Part shown: one piece after another, positions 36,242 to 46,400 of the stretch
How the letters are laid out: every line of letters begins with the position of its first letter
How positions within the stretch are numbered: position 1 is the first letter of the stretch
DNA from: Snodgrassella alvi_G
Lineage (GTDB): Bacteria; Pseudomonadota; Gammaproteobacteria; Burkholderiales; Neisseriaceae
Assembly: GCA_946478525.1 (NCBI GenBank)
Contig: CAMLCH010000001.1
Location: 143,842 to 207,841, forward strand
Direction of reading: 5' to 3'
DNA length: 64,000 bases
Made by a program: the position numbers and the translations under genes
The notes under the pieces: generated by a model
Databases searched by the model: none
The model's input: only the letters and a program-made list of their open reading frames with translations
Told to the model about the DNA's origin: nothing

Positions 36242-36729
36242 GAGCTATATCCTCTGAAAAGGAGTAGTGAATGTAGGATGCATTGTATGAAGAAGTTATT
36301 GAGTATGCAATGATTCTTTATGTATTCAATATTAATATTTTACTATACTCATCATATATCACTTTTTAAAAAGCAGCTATGGACTAAGTCTTCAATACCA
36401 ATTTTTTAGACATGAGTCACTATAACTACATCTGTTTTGAACGGCAGTACTATCAGATTTTCAGTATCGATTGAATACCAATCCGTATCGTTTTAATGGC
36501 AATTTGTGCTGAAGTTTTAAATAATGGCATATTTGCTTATTATTGATAATTTATTGTTATTGATAAATCTGTTCTGATTTAATTATCAATATAAGTTAAT
36601 GATCTATTGATAAAAAATGTCTAAGCAAATACTTTAAGCTATTAATATTGTAGCCATTTAAATAAAAAAACAGGACAGTCTGATTTTACTGCCGTTAAAA
36701 CTGGTCAATACGACTTAATGCGAAATTTA
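36242..36729. other. AT-rich intergenic region upstream of ubiK
   Basis: 488 bases. Apart from the ubiK promoter (36282-36310) no gene, RNA or strong hairpin was recognised. Confidence 0.4.
36282..36310 (-). promoter_or_regulatory. Promoter of ubiK-comM
   Basis: On the minus strand TTGCAT and TACAAT are spaced by 17 bases, a good sigma-70 promoter, about 40 bases upstream of the ubiK ATG. Confidence 0.72.
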
Positions 36730-37509
36730 TTATTGCTCATAAATGACTCCATGAGCACCTAAACTCATCCAGTCAATTTGATCTGTGTAGTTTTGGATAT
36801 ATAAAGCAAATACCGGCAGGTTGATATCGTTCTGATGTAATAATGATAATAACTGTTGTTGATCTTGTTGATTGTATAGTGGCCAAATCACAGCAGCAGC
36901 GGTTTGTGCTTGTGCCCATTGATCCACATGATGGCAAATTGCCCAGATATGGTGCACAGGTTGTTGCTGAATGATTGATGCAAGCTGATTTACAGGGGCA
37001 TAGACGATGGTGTTAGCAGAAATGTTGGGCTGGTAGGGGAAGATTGAGAATGGCTGCTGCATATCTGGCGACTTGAAGCCACTGCTTAGGGTACCAGTCA
37101 ATGTGGTAGGGATGGATAAAGCGGTCAGAATGGGGGCATTGGCGGGCAGCATGGGTGTTACTGTGTCTGTATGCGGATATTGCCAGTGCCAGCTTTGATT
37201 TTCCCGCGCAATGAGTTGCCCGTGCCATTGATTGGCGGCAATACGAAAAAAATGCAGATGGACATTGGCGTGTTCGTAATGGTGGATTCTGGTCAGCCAT
37301 GGACTGGCAGAGGTGATTTCGATGCCAAGTTCTTCGGTGAATTCTCGTTGTAATGCTGCTAATCTGGTTTCGCCAGCCTCTACTTTACCACCGGCAAATT
37401 CCCAGTAACCAGCATACGGCTTGCCTTCTGGACGCGAACTCAGTAAATAAGCACCATCATGGTTATACAGAACACCGGCAACCACTTCGATTAGTTTTGG
37501 TTTATTCAT
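36730..37509 (-). CDS. Nudix hydrolase (MutT-like) with reduced C-terminal domain
   Basis: Residues 1-130 are a MutT-type domain that would hydrolyse oxidised dGTP: Nudix box GGKVEAGETRLAALQREFTEELGI and start MNKPKLIEVVAGVLYN. Residues 145-259 form a second region (VYAPVNQLASIIQQQPVHHIW, LPVFALYIQ, LGAHGVIYEQ) resembling a worn thiamine-phosphate-synthase-like (ThiE) barrel seen fused to MutT in related bacteria, but without recognisable substrate-binding residues; this part is inference. Its start overlaps the acpS stop by four bases, so the two are translationally coupled. Confidence 0.8.
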   Translation of the reverse strand: MNKPKLIEVVAGVLYNHDGAYLLSSRPEGKPYAGYWEFAGGKVEAGETRLAALQREFTEELGIEITSASPWLTRIHHYEHANVHLHFFRIAANQWHGQLIARENQSWHWQYPHTDTVTPMLPANAPILTALSIPTTLTGTLSSGFKSPDMQQPFSIFPYQPNISANTIVYAPVNQLASIIQQQPVHHIWAICHHVDQWAQAQTAAAVIWPLYNQQDQQQLLSLLHQNDINLPVFALYIQNYTDQIDWMSLGAHGVIYEQ

Positions 37510-37892
37510 TTTTCGTATTCGGCAACTGCAAATGCAATGATATGATTGTCTTCATCGCTTATGCTCAGATGAACTGAGCCAATTTTTTTTAGTTTTAACC
37601 ATTGAGCAAGTGGTTTTTCAACTATGAATTCAGGTCGACCCAGTTCATTATGACCAATCCCAATATTGCGCAATGTTACCGGACTGCGCAGACCGGTATG
37701 CACGGCTTTGGCAAAGGCTTCTTTGGCCGCAAATCGTTTAGCAAGAAATACTACATGATTGGTAGCGGATGGCCATTCCAGCGCTTCGACACGGGATAAT
37801 ATTTTTTTGGCAACAGCATTGGCTCCATAGGTTTTACACATTTTGCCGATACGGTCAATTTTAACTAAATCAGTACCGATACCGTAAATCAT
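37506..37892 (-). CDS. acpS: Holo-[acyl-carrier-protein] synthase
   Basis: Transfers 4'-phosphopantetheine from CoA to apo-ACP. The 128 residues open MIYGIGTDLVKIDRIGK, the Mg-binding GTDLV segment, and have FLAKRFAAKEAFAKAVHTGL and LSISDEDNHIIAFAV. It lies 21 bases after pdxJ, the classical pdxJ-acpS pair. Confidence 0.96.
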   Translation of the reverse strand: MIYGIGTDLVKIDRIGKMCKTYGANAVAKKILSRVEALEWPSATNHVVFLAKRFAAKEAFAKAVHTGLRSPVTLRNIGIGHNELGRPEFIVEKPLAQWLKLKKIGSVHLSISDEDNHIIAFAVAEYEK

Positions 37893-37913
37893 TTTGTTCC
37901 TTTGCTGGTGAAT

Positions 37914-38645
37914 TTAATAGGGGATGCTGCGCGCGCGAAAAATCGTTTCTTTCATTTGTTTAATGGCTTGTGGTAAACCCATAAATATCGCCTGTGCGAT
38001 GAGTGCATGTCCGATGTTAAGTTCTTTAATAGCCAGGATGCGCGCCACAGCAGCCACATTGTGAATATTCAATCCATGACCAGCATTGACAGTAATACCC
38101 ATTTCGCTGGCCTGTAAAGCAGCTTCCTCCAGTCGTATTAACTGCTGCTGACGTGTGTGCACCGTGGTGGCTTCAGCATAAGCACCGGTATGCAGTTCGA
38201 TGACAGTGGCGCCAACATCGTGGCAGGCCTGAATTTGTTGTTCATCAGCATCAATAAACAAGGATACACGAATGCCAGCGGCAGTTAATCTCCAGACATA
38301 TTCTGCCACCAAATCCTGCTGGGAGAGAACATCTAGTCCGCCTTCAGTGGTAATTTCCTGTCTTTTTTCCGGAACAATGCACACGTCAGCCGGCCGAACG
38401 GCCAGTGCATTTTCCAGCATTTCTTCTGTTAGTGCCATTTCTAAATTCAGTCTGGTACTGATGGCATTTTTAACTACTACAACATCGGCATCCTTAATAT
38501 GTCGTCTGTCTTCGCGTAAATGCATAGTAATCAGATCAGCACCATGGGTTTCGGCCAGCAAGGCTGCTTCAAGTGGACTGGGATAAACGCTACCACGAGC
38601 ATTACGCACAGTAGCGACATGATCAATGTTGACGCCAAGTAACAT
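37914..38645 (-). CDS. pdxJ: Pyridoxine 5'-phosphate synthase
   Basis: Closes the pyridine ring of vitamin B6 from 1-deoxyxylulose 5-phosphate and 3-amino-2-oxopropyl phosphate. ATG at 38645 (MLLGVNIDHVATVRNARGS) is the conserved start and has AAAGAA upstream; a GTG five codons earlier is possible. 243 residues. Phosphate- and substrate-binding segments HLREDRRHIKD, CIVPEKRQEITTEGGLDV and VNAGHGLNIHN are all present. First gene of pdxJ-acpS-mutT. Confidence 0.96.
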   Translation of the reverse strand: MLLGVNIDHVATVRNARGSVYPSPLEAALLAETHGADLITMHLREDRRHIKDADVVVVKNAISTRLNLEMALTEEMLENALAVRPADVCIVPEKRQEITTEGGLDVLSQQDLVAEYVWRLTAAGIRVSLFIDADEQQIQACHDVGATVIELHTGAYAEATTVHTRQQQLIRLEEAALQASEMGITVNAGHGLNIHNVAAVARILAIKELNIGHALIAQAIFMGLPQAIKQMKETIFRARSIPY

Positions 38646-38677
38646 GGATTGTTCTTTCACAGATGAAGTTATGGTTT

Positions 38678-38706
38678 AAGATAACGTGCCCGAACTAGTA
38701 TGTAAA
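38678..38706 (-). promoter_or_regulatory. Promoter of pdxJ-acpS-mutT
   Basis: On the minus strand TTTACA and TATCTT are 17 bases apart, in the 76-base gap between the ferredoxin gene and pdxJ. Confidence 0.6.
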
Positions 38707-38721
38707 GATAAATTGTTTGGA

Positions 38722-39030
38722 TTATTTTGTTTCAAATAAATCTTTAGCAAATAAATCTGGATTGTGTTCCGGTGCATCTTTTCTAAGGTGACAGACAATT
38801 TTTAAATCAGTCAGCGGATGACAACAACAAGGCAGAATTTCATCTTTACCGATGTAGGCCAGTGGCTCAACAGGATAGTTTACCTGACCGGAAATCAGTT
38901 TAAGCCGACAAGAACCACAATAACCACTGCGACACTGATATTCGACTTCATGACCGGTACGTTCCAAACCTTCGAGTAAGGTTTCATCCGCTTGGAGGGT
39001 GAATGTTTTGTCACAAGTGGTTATGAGCAT
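38722..39030 (-). CDS. yfaE: [2Fe-2S] ferredoxin of the YfaE type
   Basis: Plant-type ferredoxin that maintains the diferric-tyrosyl cofactor of NrdB. Cluster ligands are CRSGYCGSC plus the Cys of ILPCCC, in the same order and context (EYQCRSGYCGSCRLKLISGQV) as E. coli YfaE. The 102 residues exceed YfaE by about 20 because of a polar C-terminal extension. It is the third gene of nrdA-nrdB-yfaE, 35 bases after nrdB, which supports the assignment. Confidence 0.9.
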   Translation of the reverse strand: MLITTCDKTFTLQADETLLEGLERTGHEVEYQCRSGYCGSCRLKLISGQVNYPVEPLAYIGKDEILPCCCHPLTDLKIVCHLRKDAPEHNPDLFAKDLFETK

Positions 39031-39065
39031 GTTTTAAGACAATAGGTAAGAAAAGTCTGATTTAG

Positions 39066-40220
39066 TTATAGTTCGAAATCACTAAGATCATCTTCATTCA
39101 GTTCAGCATCTATCTGACCGACCAGATAAGAACTCACTTCCACTTCCTGTGGGGCAACCTGTACGTTGTCTGAAGAAAGCCATGCATTAATCCAAGGGAT
39201 GGGGTTTTGTTTAGCGTGTTCAAATGCTACAGGTAAACCTACTGCTTGCATGCGCAGGTTGGTAATATATTCGATATATTGTCCAAGAATATCTTTATTG
39301 AGTCCAATCATAGAACCATCTTTAAACAGATATTCTGCCCATTCTTTTTCTTGTATGGCCGCGCGGCGAAAAATCTGAAAGCACTCTTCTTCTGTTTCTG
39401 CTGCAATTTGTACCATCTCCGGGTCATCAGCTCCACTGCGCATTAAATTAAGCATTTGCTGTGTACCAGTCAGGTGTAATGCTTCATCTCGGGCAATCAG
39501 TTTAATGATTTTGGCATTGCCTTCCATTAATTCACGTTCGGCAAAAGCAAACGAGCAGGCAAACGATACATAAAAACGAATGGCTTCGAGGACGTTAACG
39601 CACATCAGGCAAAGATAAAGCTTTTTCTTAAGCAGATGTAAATCAACTTCAATGGTTTTGCCACCCACCTGATGTTTGCCGATACCTAATAAGTTGTAAT
39701 ACTGAGTATATTCAATTAAATCATCGTAGTAACAGGCGATTTCTTCTGCTCGGGCAATAATGTGCGCATTTTGAACAATATCATCAAATACCACACTGGG
39801 ATCATTAACGATATTACGGATAATATGCGTATAACTGCGAGAATGAATGGTTTCTGAAAATGACCAGGTTTCGATCCACGTTTCCAGCTCAGGTATGGAA
39901 ACCAGCGGTAGCAAGGCAACATTAGGACTGCGACCCTGAATAGAATCCAGCAAAGTCTGGTATTTCAGATTGCTGATAAAAATATGTTTTTCATGCTCAG
40001 GTAAATTAGCATAGTCAATGCGATCTCGTGACAAATCTACTTCTTCGGGTCGCCAGAAGAATGACAGTTGTTTCTCAATAAGTTTTTCAAAAATATCAAA
40101 TTTTTGCTGGTCGTAACGTGCCACATTCACCGGTTGCCCGAAAAACATAGGTTCCTGAAGCGGATCGTTTGGTTTTTGACAGAATGTGCTGTAGTTCATT
40201 GTCAGATGTTCACAGGCCAT
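39066..40220 (-). CDS. nrdB: Ribonucleoside-diphosphate reductase class Ia, beta subunit
   Basis: Diferric-tyrosyl radical subunit that initiates ribonucleotide reduction in NrdA. Very similar to E. coli NrdB: EPMFFGQPVNVARYDQQKFD, SRSYTHIIRNIVNDPSVVFD, LIARDEALHLTGTQ and the C-terminus YLVGQIDAELNEDDLSDFEL used for docking to NrdA. Iron ligands lie in these Glu/His segments. ATG at 40220 (MACEHLT) has AAGAG upstream and gives 384 residues; ATG 40199 (MNYSTF) matches the E. coli start and is nearly as likely. 62 bases after nrdA. Confidence 0.96.
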   Translation of the reverse strand: MACEHLTMNYSTFCQKPNDPLQEPMFFGQPVNVARYDQQKFDIFEKLIEKQLSFFWRPEEVDLSRDRIDYANLPEHEKHIFISNLKYQTLLDSIQGRSPNVALLPLVSIPELETWIETWSFSETIHSRSYTHIIRNIVNDPSVVFDDIVQNAHIIARAEEIACYYDDLIEYTQYYNLLGIGKHQVGGKTIEVDLHLLKKKLYLCLMCVNVLEAIRFYVSFACSFAFAERELMEGNAKIIKLIARDEALHLTGTQQMLNLMRSGADDPEMVQIAAETEEECFQIFRRAAIQEKEWAEYLFKDGSMIGLNKDILGQYIEYITNLRMQAVGLPVAFEHAKQNPIPWINAWLSSDNVQVAPQEVEVSSYLVGQIDAELNEDDLSDFEL

Positions 40221-40282
40221 GACAGTTCTCTTTTCGTAATTTGCAGTTGGAATGGGTGAATAAACTTCACCTGCTATTGGCA

Positions 40283-42562
40283 TTAAATTTTGCAGGCACC
40301 CCCTGCACAGCCATCATCCTGAATATTGGTTTGCATATCATCAGCACCGTCACGGGTATTTTGATAATACAGCGTTTTCAGACCGAATTTATAGGCAGTC
40401 AGTAAGTCTTTAATGAGCTGTTTCATCGGTACTTTCTGACCTTCAAAACGTTGTGGATCATAGTTAGTATTGGCAGAAATAGCCTGATCAATAAATTTCT
40501 GCATAATGCCGACTAAATGCAAATAGCCCTCGTTACCCGGCATATCCCACAATAATTCGTATTGATCCTGTAAACGTTCGAATTCCGGAACAACTTGTTT
40601 CAGAATGCCGTCTTTAGAAGCTTTGATAGAAACCAGACCTCGTGGTGGTTCGATACCATTGGTAGCGTTGGCAATCTGACTGGAAGTTTCAGAAGGCATC
40701 AGTGCGGTTAGGGTAGAGTTGCGCAGACCATGCTTGACAATATCTGCCCGTAAGCTTTCCCAGTCCAGATGTAAGGGTTCCTGACAGATTTTATCCAGAT
40801 CTTTTTTGTACGTGTCAATTGGCAAAAGTCCCTGAGCATAGGTAGTCTCATTGAATTTTGGACAGGCGCCCATTTCCTGTGCTAATTTCACTGAAGCTTT
40901 AAGCACATAATACTGAATGGCTTCAAACGTACGATGAGTTAATGCTATGGCGGATCCGTCACTGTATTTAACATTATTTTTGGCTAAATAATAAGCGTAG
41001 TTAATGACACCAATCCCCAGTGTACGTCTGTTCATGGTAGCCATTTCAGCAGCTTTAATAGGGTAGTTCTGGTAATCCAAGAGTGCATCTAAGGCGCGTG
41101 TAGCCAGTTCAGCCAGTTCCTCTAATTCTTCCAGATGATTAATCGCTCCTAGATTAAATGCTGATAATGTACACAGGGCAATTTCCCCATTCGGATCATT
41201 AATATCATTCAGAGGCTTGGTTGGCAGAGCAATTTCCAGACAGAGATTGGATTGGCGTACCGGCGCCAGTTGAGGATTAAATGGGCTATGGGTATTACAG
41301 TGATCGACATTCTGGATATAAATACGACCAGTGCTGGCACGTTCCTGCATAAGCAGAGAGAACAAATCTACTGCTGGGATACTGCGTTTGGTGATGGTTT
41401 CATCACGTTCATACATTTCATACAGACGTTCAAACTCATCCTGATCAGCGAAGAATGCATCGTAAAGTCCGGGAACATCCGAAGGTGAAAACAGTGTTAT
41501 GTCGCTGTTTTTAATTAAGCGAGAATAAAGCAAGCGATTAATCTGTACCCCATAATCCAGATGGCGGACACGATTTTCTTCAACACCACGATTATTGCGT
41601 AACACCAGCAGGCTCTCCACTTCCAGATGCCATAAAGGGTAAAATAAAGTGGCGGCACCACCGCGCACTCCACCTTGAGAACAGGACTTAACTGCTGCCT
41701 GAAACATTTTGTAAAAAGGGATACAGCCTGTATGCTGCGCTTCACCTCCGCGAATTTCGCTGCCAAGCGCACGAATACGACCTGCATTGATACCAATACC
41801 GGCGCGCTGAGAAACATATTTAACAATGGCGCTGGTGGTTGCATTAATACTGTCCAGACTATCATCGCATTCAATTAACACACATGAAGAGAATTGCCGG
41901 GTTGGTGTGCGCACCCCAGCCATAATTGGCGTGGGCAGAGAAATTTTAAATGTACTGATGGCATTGTAGAATTTTTTGACATAGTCTAGTCGGGTTGATT
42001 GCGGATAACGAGCAAATAGACACATAGCCACCAGCATGTATAAAAATTGCGGACTTTCATAGATTTGTTTGGTGACTCGGTTTTGCACCAGATATTTTCC
42101 GTCAAGTTGTTTTACGGCTGCATAAGAAAAAGTCATATCCCGATTGTGATCAATGAATCCATTCAGTTGATCAAATTCTTCTTTGTTATAGTCTTGCAGT
42201 ATATGCGCATCATATTTGCCTTCATTGGTCAGCTTAATAACGTGATCATATAAATGCGGAGGTTCAAACTGACCAAAGGCAATTTTGCGCAAATGAAAGA
42301 TCGCTAAACGAGCAGCCAGATACTGATAATCAGGAGATTCGACTGAAATAAGGTCGGCAGCAGCTTTAATAATGGTTTCGTGGATATCATCGGTACGAAT
42401 ACCATTATAAAATTGGATATGAGAACGCATTTCCACCAGTGAGACGGAAACATTATCCAAACCCTCTGCAGCCCAGGTAACGACTTTATGAATTTTATCC
42501 AGATTAATATCTTCCAAACTTCCATCACGTTTGGTTACTTTCAGATTGGCTACGGCATTCAT
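40283..42562 (-). CDS. nrdA: Ribonucleoside-diphosphate reductase class Ia, alpha subunit
   Basis: Catalytic and regulatory subunit reducing ribonucleoside diphosphates for DNA synthesis under oxygen. ATG 42562 (MNAVANLKVTKRDGS) is the family start, 759 residues. An N-terminal ATP-cone (residues 8-95) gives overall activity control by ATP/dATP; the barrel holds the active-site Cys pair and radical Cys (RQSNLCLEIALPTKP among them), and the C-terminal CAGGACKI carries the Cys pair for thioredoxin/glutaredoxin. Two NrdR-like boxes lie 45-92 bases upstream. Confidence 0.97.
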   Translation of the reverse strand: MNAVANLKVTKRDGSLEDINLDKIHKVVTWAAEGLDNVSVSLVEMRSHIQFYNGIRTDDIHETIIKAAADLISVESPDYQYLAARLAIFHLRKIAFGQFEPPHLYDHVIKLTNEGKYDAHILQDYNKEEFDQLNGFIDHNRDMTFSYAAVKQLDGKYLVQNRVTKQIYESPQFLYMLVAMCLFARYPQSTRLDYVKKFYNAISTFKISLPTPIMAGVRTPTRQFSSCVLIECDDSLDSINATTSAIVKYVSQRAGIGINAGRIRALGSEIRGGEAQHTGCIPFYKMFQAAVKSCSQGGVRGGAATLFYPLWHLEVESLLVLRNNRGVEENRVRHLDYGVQINRLLYSRLIKNSDITLFSPSDVPGLYDAFFADQDEFERLYEMYERDETITKRSIPAVDLFSLLMQERASTGRIYIQNVDHCNTHSPFNPQLAPVRQSNLCLEIALPTKPLNDINDPNGEIALCTLSAFNLGAINHLEELEELAELATRALDALLDYQNYPIKAAEMATMNRRTLGIGVINYAYYLAKNNVKYSDGSAIALTHRTFEAIQYYVLKASVKLAQEMGACPKFNETTYAQGLLPIDTYKKDLDKICQEPLHLDWESLRADIVKHGLRNSTLTALMPSETSSQIANATNGIEPPRGLVSIKASKDGILKQVVPEFERLQDQYELLWDMPGNEGYLHLVGIMQKFIDQAISANTNYDPQRFEGQKVPMKQLIKDLLTAYKFGLKTLYYQNTRDGADDMQTNIQDDGCAGGACKI

Positions 42563-42606
42563 TCTTGATTCTTTCGTGCAGAAATAAAGCAGAAAAAATA
42601 GTGACA

Positions 42607-42654
42607 ACACAAAATGTAGTGGTCACTTGTTATTTTTAACACAATATACCGGTT
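42607..42654 (-). promoter_or_regulatory. Tandem NrdR-like boxes upstream of nrdA
   Basis: Read against the NrdR consensus acaCwAtATaTwGtgt, ACACAAAATGTAGTGG (42607-42622) matches 13 of 16 positions and ACACAATATACCGGTT (42639-42654) about 12 of 16. The box starts are 32 bases apart, three turns of the helix, the spacing known for NrdR pairs. Position just upstream of nrdA agrees with repression by NrdR bound to ATP/dATP. Confidence 0.7.
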
Positions 42655-42861
42655 TTTAGATTAAAAAAAAAGACTTGAAAATTTTCTAAACTTATTAATT
42701 ATGTGCCTTAATGTTAATTAAGGTTATGATGACTATGATTCCTAAACGATTTTGCTAATTTTAGTATTGGCAAAATTGAAATGTAAAATTTTTCTTCAGC
42801 TCAACTTTACTGAAAACTGCGTCTGAAAGTAGCTGTGTACAGATATCTATTTTATAAAAAA

Positions 42862-42892
42862 ATAAATCTGCCTGAAATTTAGGCAGATTTAT
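42862..42892 (-). terminator. Terminator after luxS
   Basis: ATAAATCTGCCT pairs with AGGCAGATTTAT, seven-base loop, 41 bases after the luxS stop and with A/T-rich flanks on both sides. Confidence 0.85.
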
Positions 42893-42932
42893 CATTGACT
42901 TATTTTTAATGTGTTATTACACAGATAAAGGA

Positions 42933-43439
42933 TTAGTGTTGTAGTAGTGCCTCATCTAATTTCAGATCTTCATTATGATTGATGCCGATTTTATGATTTA
43001 GTATATCTTCTGCAATCTTTTTAGCTTCATCCAGTGAATGCATGCGATAACTGCCACACTGATAATGATTCAGCTCCGGAATATGGTTCTGATCCGGTAC
43101 AGCCAGTACATCATGCATGGCTTGTTCCCATGCCTGTGCAACCATGGTTTCATCTGGAGTACCAATTAGACTCATATAAAAGCCGGTACGGCATCCCATG
43201 GGTGAAATATCAATGATTTCTACATCGGCACTATTGAGATGATTGCGCATAAATCCGGCAAATAAATGCTCCAGTGTATGCATACCCTTTTCTGGCAAAA
43301 TAGCCTGATTAGGTTGACAAAAGCGCAAATCAAATACGGTAATGTCGTCGCCTTTCGGGGTGCGCATATTTTTTGCTACGCGCACAGCAGGTACTATCAT
43401 GCGTGTGTGATCAACGGTAAAACTATCTAGTAATGGCAT
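42933..43439 (-). CDS. luxS: S-ribosylhomocysteine lyase (autoinducer-2 synthesis)
   Basis: Splits S-ribosylhomocysteine into homocysteine and the AI-2 precursor DPD, serving the methyl cycle and possibly signalling. The 168 residues contain the metal-binding HTLEH (residues 54-58 region), MGCRTGFYMSL with the catalytic Cys, and the distal QCGSYRMHSLDEAK. Starts 20 bases after purL in the same orientation, so probably cotranscribed. Confidence 0.97.
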   Translation of the reverse strand: MPLLDSFTVDHTRMIVPAVRVAKNMRTPKGDDITVFDLRFCQPNQAILPEKGMHTLEHLFAGFMRNHLNSADVEIIDISPMGCRTGFYMSLIGTPDETMVAQAWEQAMHDVLAVPDQNHIPELNHYQCGSYRMHSLDEAKKIAEDILNHKIGINHNEDLKLDEALLQH

Positions 43440-43459
43440 TAAAATTCCTTTTCTACGAA

Positions 43460-46400
43460 TCAGTTCAACACTTTTCTTGCTTGTGCAAACAAACGATACC
43501 AGCCAGACATTTCCGTCCAGTTTTCCGGCGCCCAGCTCATCTGCGCAGTCTGAAATATACGTTCCGGGTGCGGCATCATGATGGTTACACGTCCATCACG
43601 ACTGCTGACACCGGCAATACCTGCCGGTGAACCGTTTGGATTAAGCGGATAGGTGGTGGTTATTTGATTTTGACCATCTACATACTGTAAAGCAATGGAC
43701 AGATCAGCTGGTACATCAGTACGATGCAGATGACTGAAATCAGCTCGTCCTTCACCATGACTGACTACAACTGGCAAACTGCTGCCGGTCATATCAGTCA
43801 TAATTAATGAAGATGAGTCAGCTACAGTTACCATGCTCAAACGTGCTTCAAATTGTTCAGAAGTATTGCGCTTAAAGCGTGGCCATAAATCTGCACCCGG
43901 AATGATTTCTGCCAAATGGCTGAGCATCTGGCAGCCGTTACATACTCCCAGCGCTAAAGTATTCTGATTCGAGAAAAATTTGCTGAACTGCTCTCGCAAT
44001 TGATCATTAAATAAAATACTTTTGGCCCAGCCAGCTCCGGCACCGAGAACATCGCCGTAACTGAATCCACCACAAACCGCCAGAAACTGAAAATCCGTTA
44101 AGCGGAAACGACCGGCAATCAGGTCACTCATGTGTACGTCATAGGCAGTAAAGCCGGCACGATGAAATGCGGCAGCCATTTCTAACTGACCATTCACCCC
44201 CTGCTCACGTAATACTGCTACTTTTGGTTGAATACTCTGATGGATATAGGGCAGAGCAGGGTCTTCATCTGGATTGAAAGTTAGCTGAGCAAACAAGCCT
44301 GTTTGTTTATCCTGTTCGATCAGGGCAAATTCACTGTCGGCACAATCAGGATTGTCACGCAGACGTTGCATATGATAACTGGTTTCACTCCAAGCTTTTT
44401 GTAAATCTATCCGATGCTCATTCAGTAATACCGTATTGCCGTGACTGATCATTAAACGTTCAGAAGAATTGATCTGTCCTAGAATATGTACTGTGTCTTC
44501 TAAACCGGCAGCATTGAAAGCATTGATAACATCTGTGATATTTTCATTTCTGACCTGAATCACTGCACCTAATTCTTCATTAAACAAGCTACGTACTGCC
44601 GCATCCTGTAATTTTTGATTGAGGTTATGCTGATTAGTTTGCTGAATCAATGAAGCAATATCAATGGTTATACCTAGATGGGCTGCAAACATCATCTCAG
44701 CTAAAGTGACAACCAGACCACCATCGCTGCGATCATGATAGGCAAGAATTTTATCTGAACTGATTAAATCCTGTATGATAGTAAAGAAAGAAGCTAGAGT
44801 GTGCGCATCATTAATATCAGGTGCTTGCCCAGTTAGTGTTTTCCAGATTTGTTGTAAAGCACTGCCACCCATACGACTGTTACCCTGACCTAAATCCAGA
44901 GCCAACAAAGAGGTATCAGCAATATTTTTTAATTCTGGTGTAACCGTTTTACGGACATTATTTACCGGCGCAAAAGCGGTAATAATTGCTGATAATGGCG
45001 AAACCACGTTTTTATCAGCTCCATTGTCCTGCCAGCTGGTTTGCATGGATAGGGAGTCTTTACCAACCGGAATAGATAATTGCAAGCTCTGACATAATTC
45101 AGAAACTGCTTGTACCGTTTCATATAAACGAGCATCTTCGCCTTTGCTACCACAAGCTGCCATCCAGTTAGCAGACAGTTTGATATTACTGATAGCACCA
45201 ATATCAGTGGCAGCTATATTAGTCAAAGCTTCACCAACTGCCATACGACCGGAAGCAGCTCCGGAAAACAACGCCAAAGGTGATTTTTCACCCATACTCA
45301 TGGCTTCACCCTGAAAGGTATTGAATCCCATTCTGGTTACAGCTACATCAGCTACAGGTGTTTGGAATCGACCCACCATTTGGTCTCTGTAAGTTAAACC
45401 GCCAACAGTACGATCGCCGATGGTGATTAAAAACTGTTTACTGGCGACTGTTGGTAGGCATAGCACGCGATAAATACTTTCGCGAATATCAATTTCACTA
45501 CCATCAAATGGGCTGACAGGTATTTCTGCACGCTGATCGTAACGACTTACTTTAGGCGGTTTGCCTAATAAAATATTTAACGGCAAATCAACCGGATCAT
45601 TGGCAAATAAATCATCGCGTAACTGTAATTGACCATCATCTGTAGCGGTACCCACAACTGCAAACGGGCAACGTTCGCGCGCGCACAATTGACGGAACTG
45701 CTCTAAATTTTGTGGTAAGACTGCCAGAACATAACGTTCCTGAGCTTCGTTACACCAAATTTGTAATGGCGTTAATCCGTGCTCTTCTATCGGGATATGC
45801 CGTAACTCAAAAATGGCACCACGGCCAGCATCATTAACCAGTTCCGGAAAAGCATTGGAAAGCCCGCCTGCACCAACGTCATGAATAGAAATAATTGGAT
45901 TATCTGCACCCAGTTGCCAGCAGCGATCAATGACTTCCTGAGCACGTCGTTCCATTTCAGGATTACCACGTTGTACAGAATCAAAATCTAGCTTAGCGTT
46001 GTTGCTGCCACTACTCATACTGGATGCAGCCCCACCACCCAAACCGATCAGTAACCCCGGACCACCAAGTTGTATAAGCAGAGCACCTGCCGGAATATTG
46101 TCTTTATAGACCTGCTGCCCTTGAATATTACCCATACCACCGGCAATCATTATCGGTTTGTGAAAACCGCGCATGTTGCCTTGGAATAGTTCTTCAAACG
46201 TACGGAAATAACCACATAGATTAGGTCGCCCAAATTCATTATTAAATGCGGCCGCGCCAATAGGCCCTTCTAGCATAATATCCAATGCACTGCTGATGTG
46301 TTCAGGTTTACCATAGCTAAACTGAGTGGCACTATATTGTTCCCACGGCTGGATTGCATGCGGGATAAGAAGATTAGAAACACTAAAACCACACAAACCC

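Larger units (their letters stand above)
42563..42932. other. nrdA promoter region
   Basis: 370 bases holding the NrdR-like boxes (42607-42654) and the luxS terminator (42862-42892). The rest is AT-rich and unassigned. TATATT inside the box at 42639-42654 is a plausible -10 for nrdA. Confidence 0.45.

Noticed and set aside
40283..40780. Antisense and alternate-frame readings within nrdA, purL, comM and purA
   Set aside because: All lie inside long conserved genes and have no independent support.
38722..42562. Horizontal transfer of nrdA-nrdB-yfaE from enterobacteria
   Set aside because: The proteins closely resemble those of E. coli, but neisserial class Ia enzymes are also of this type, and base composition does not stand out from neighbours. 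A tree would be needed.
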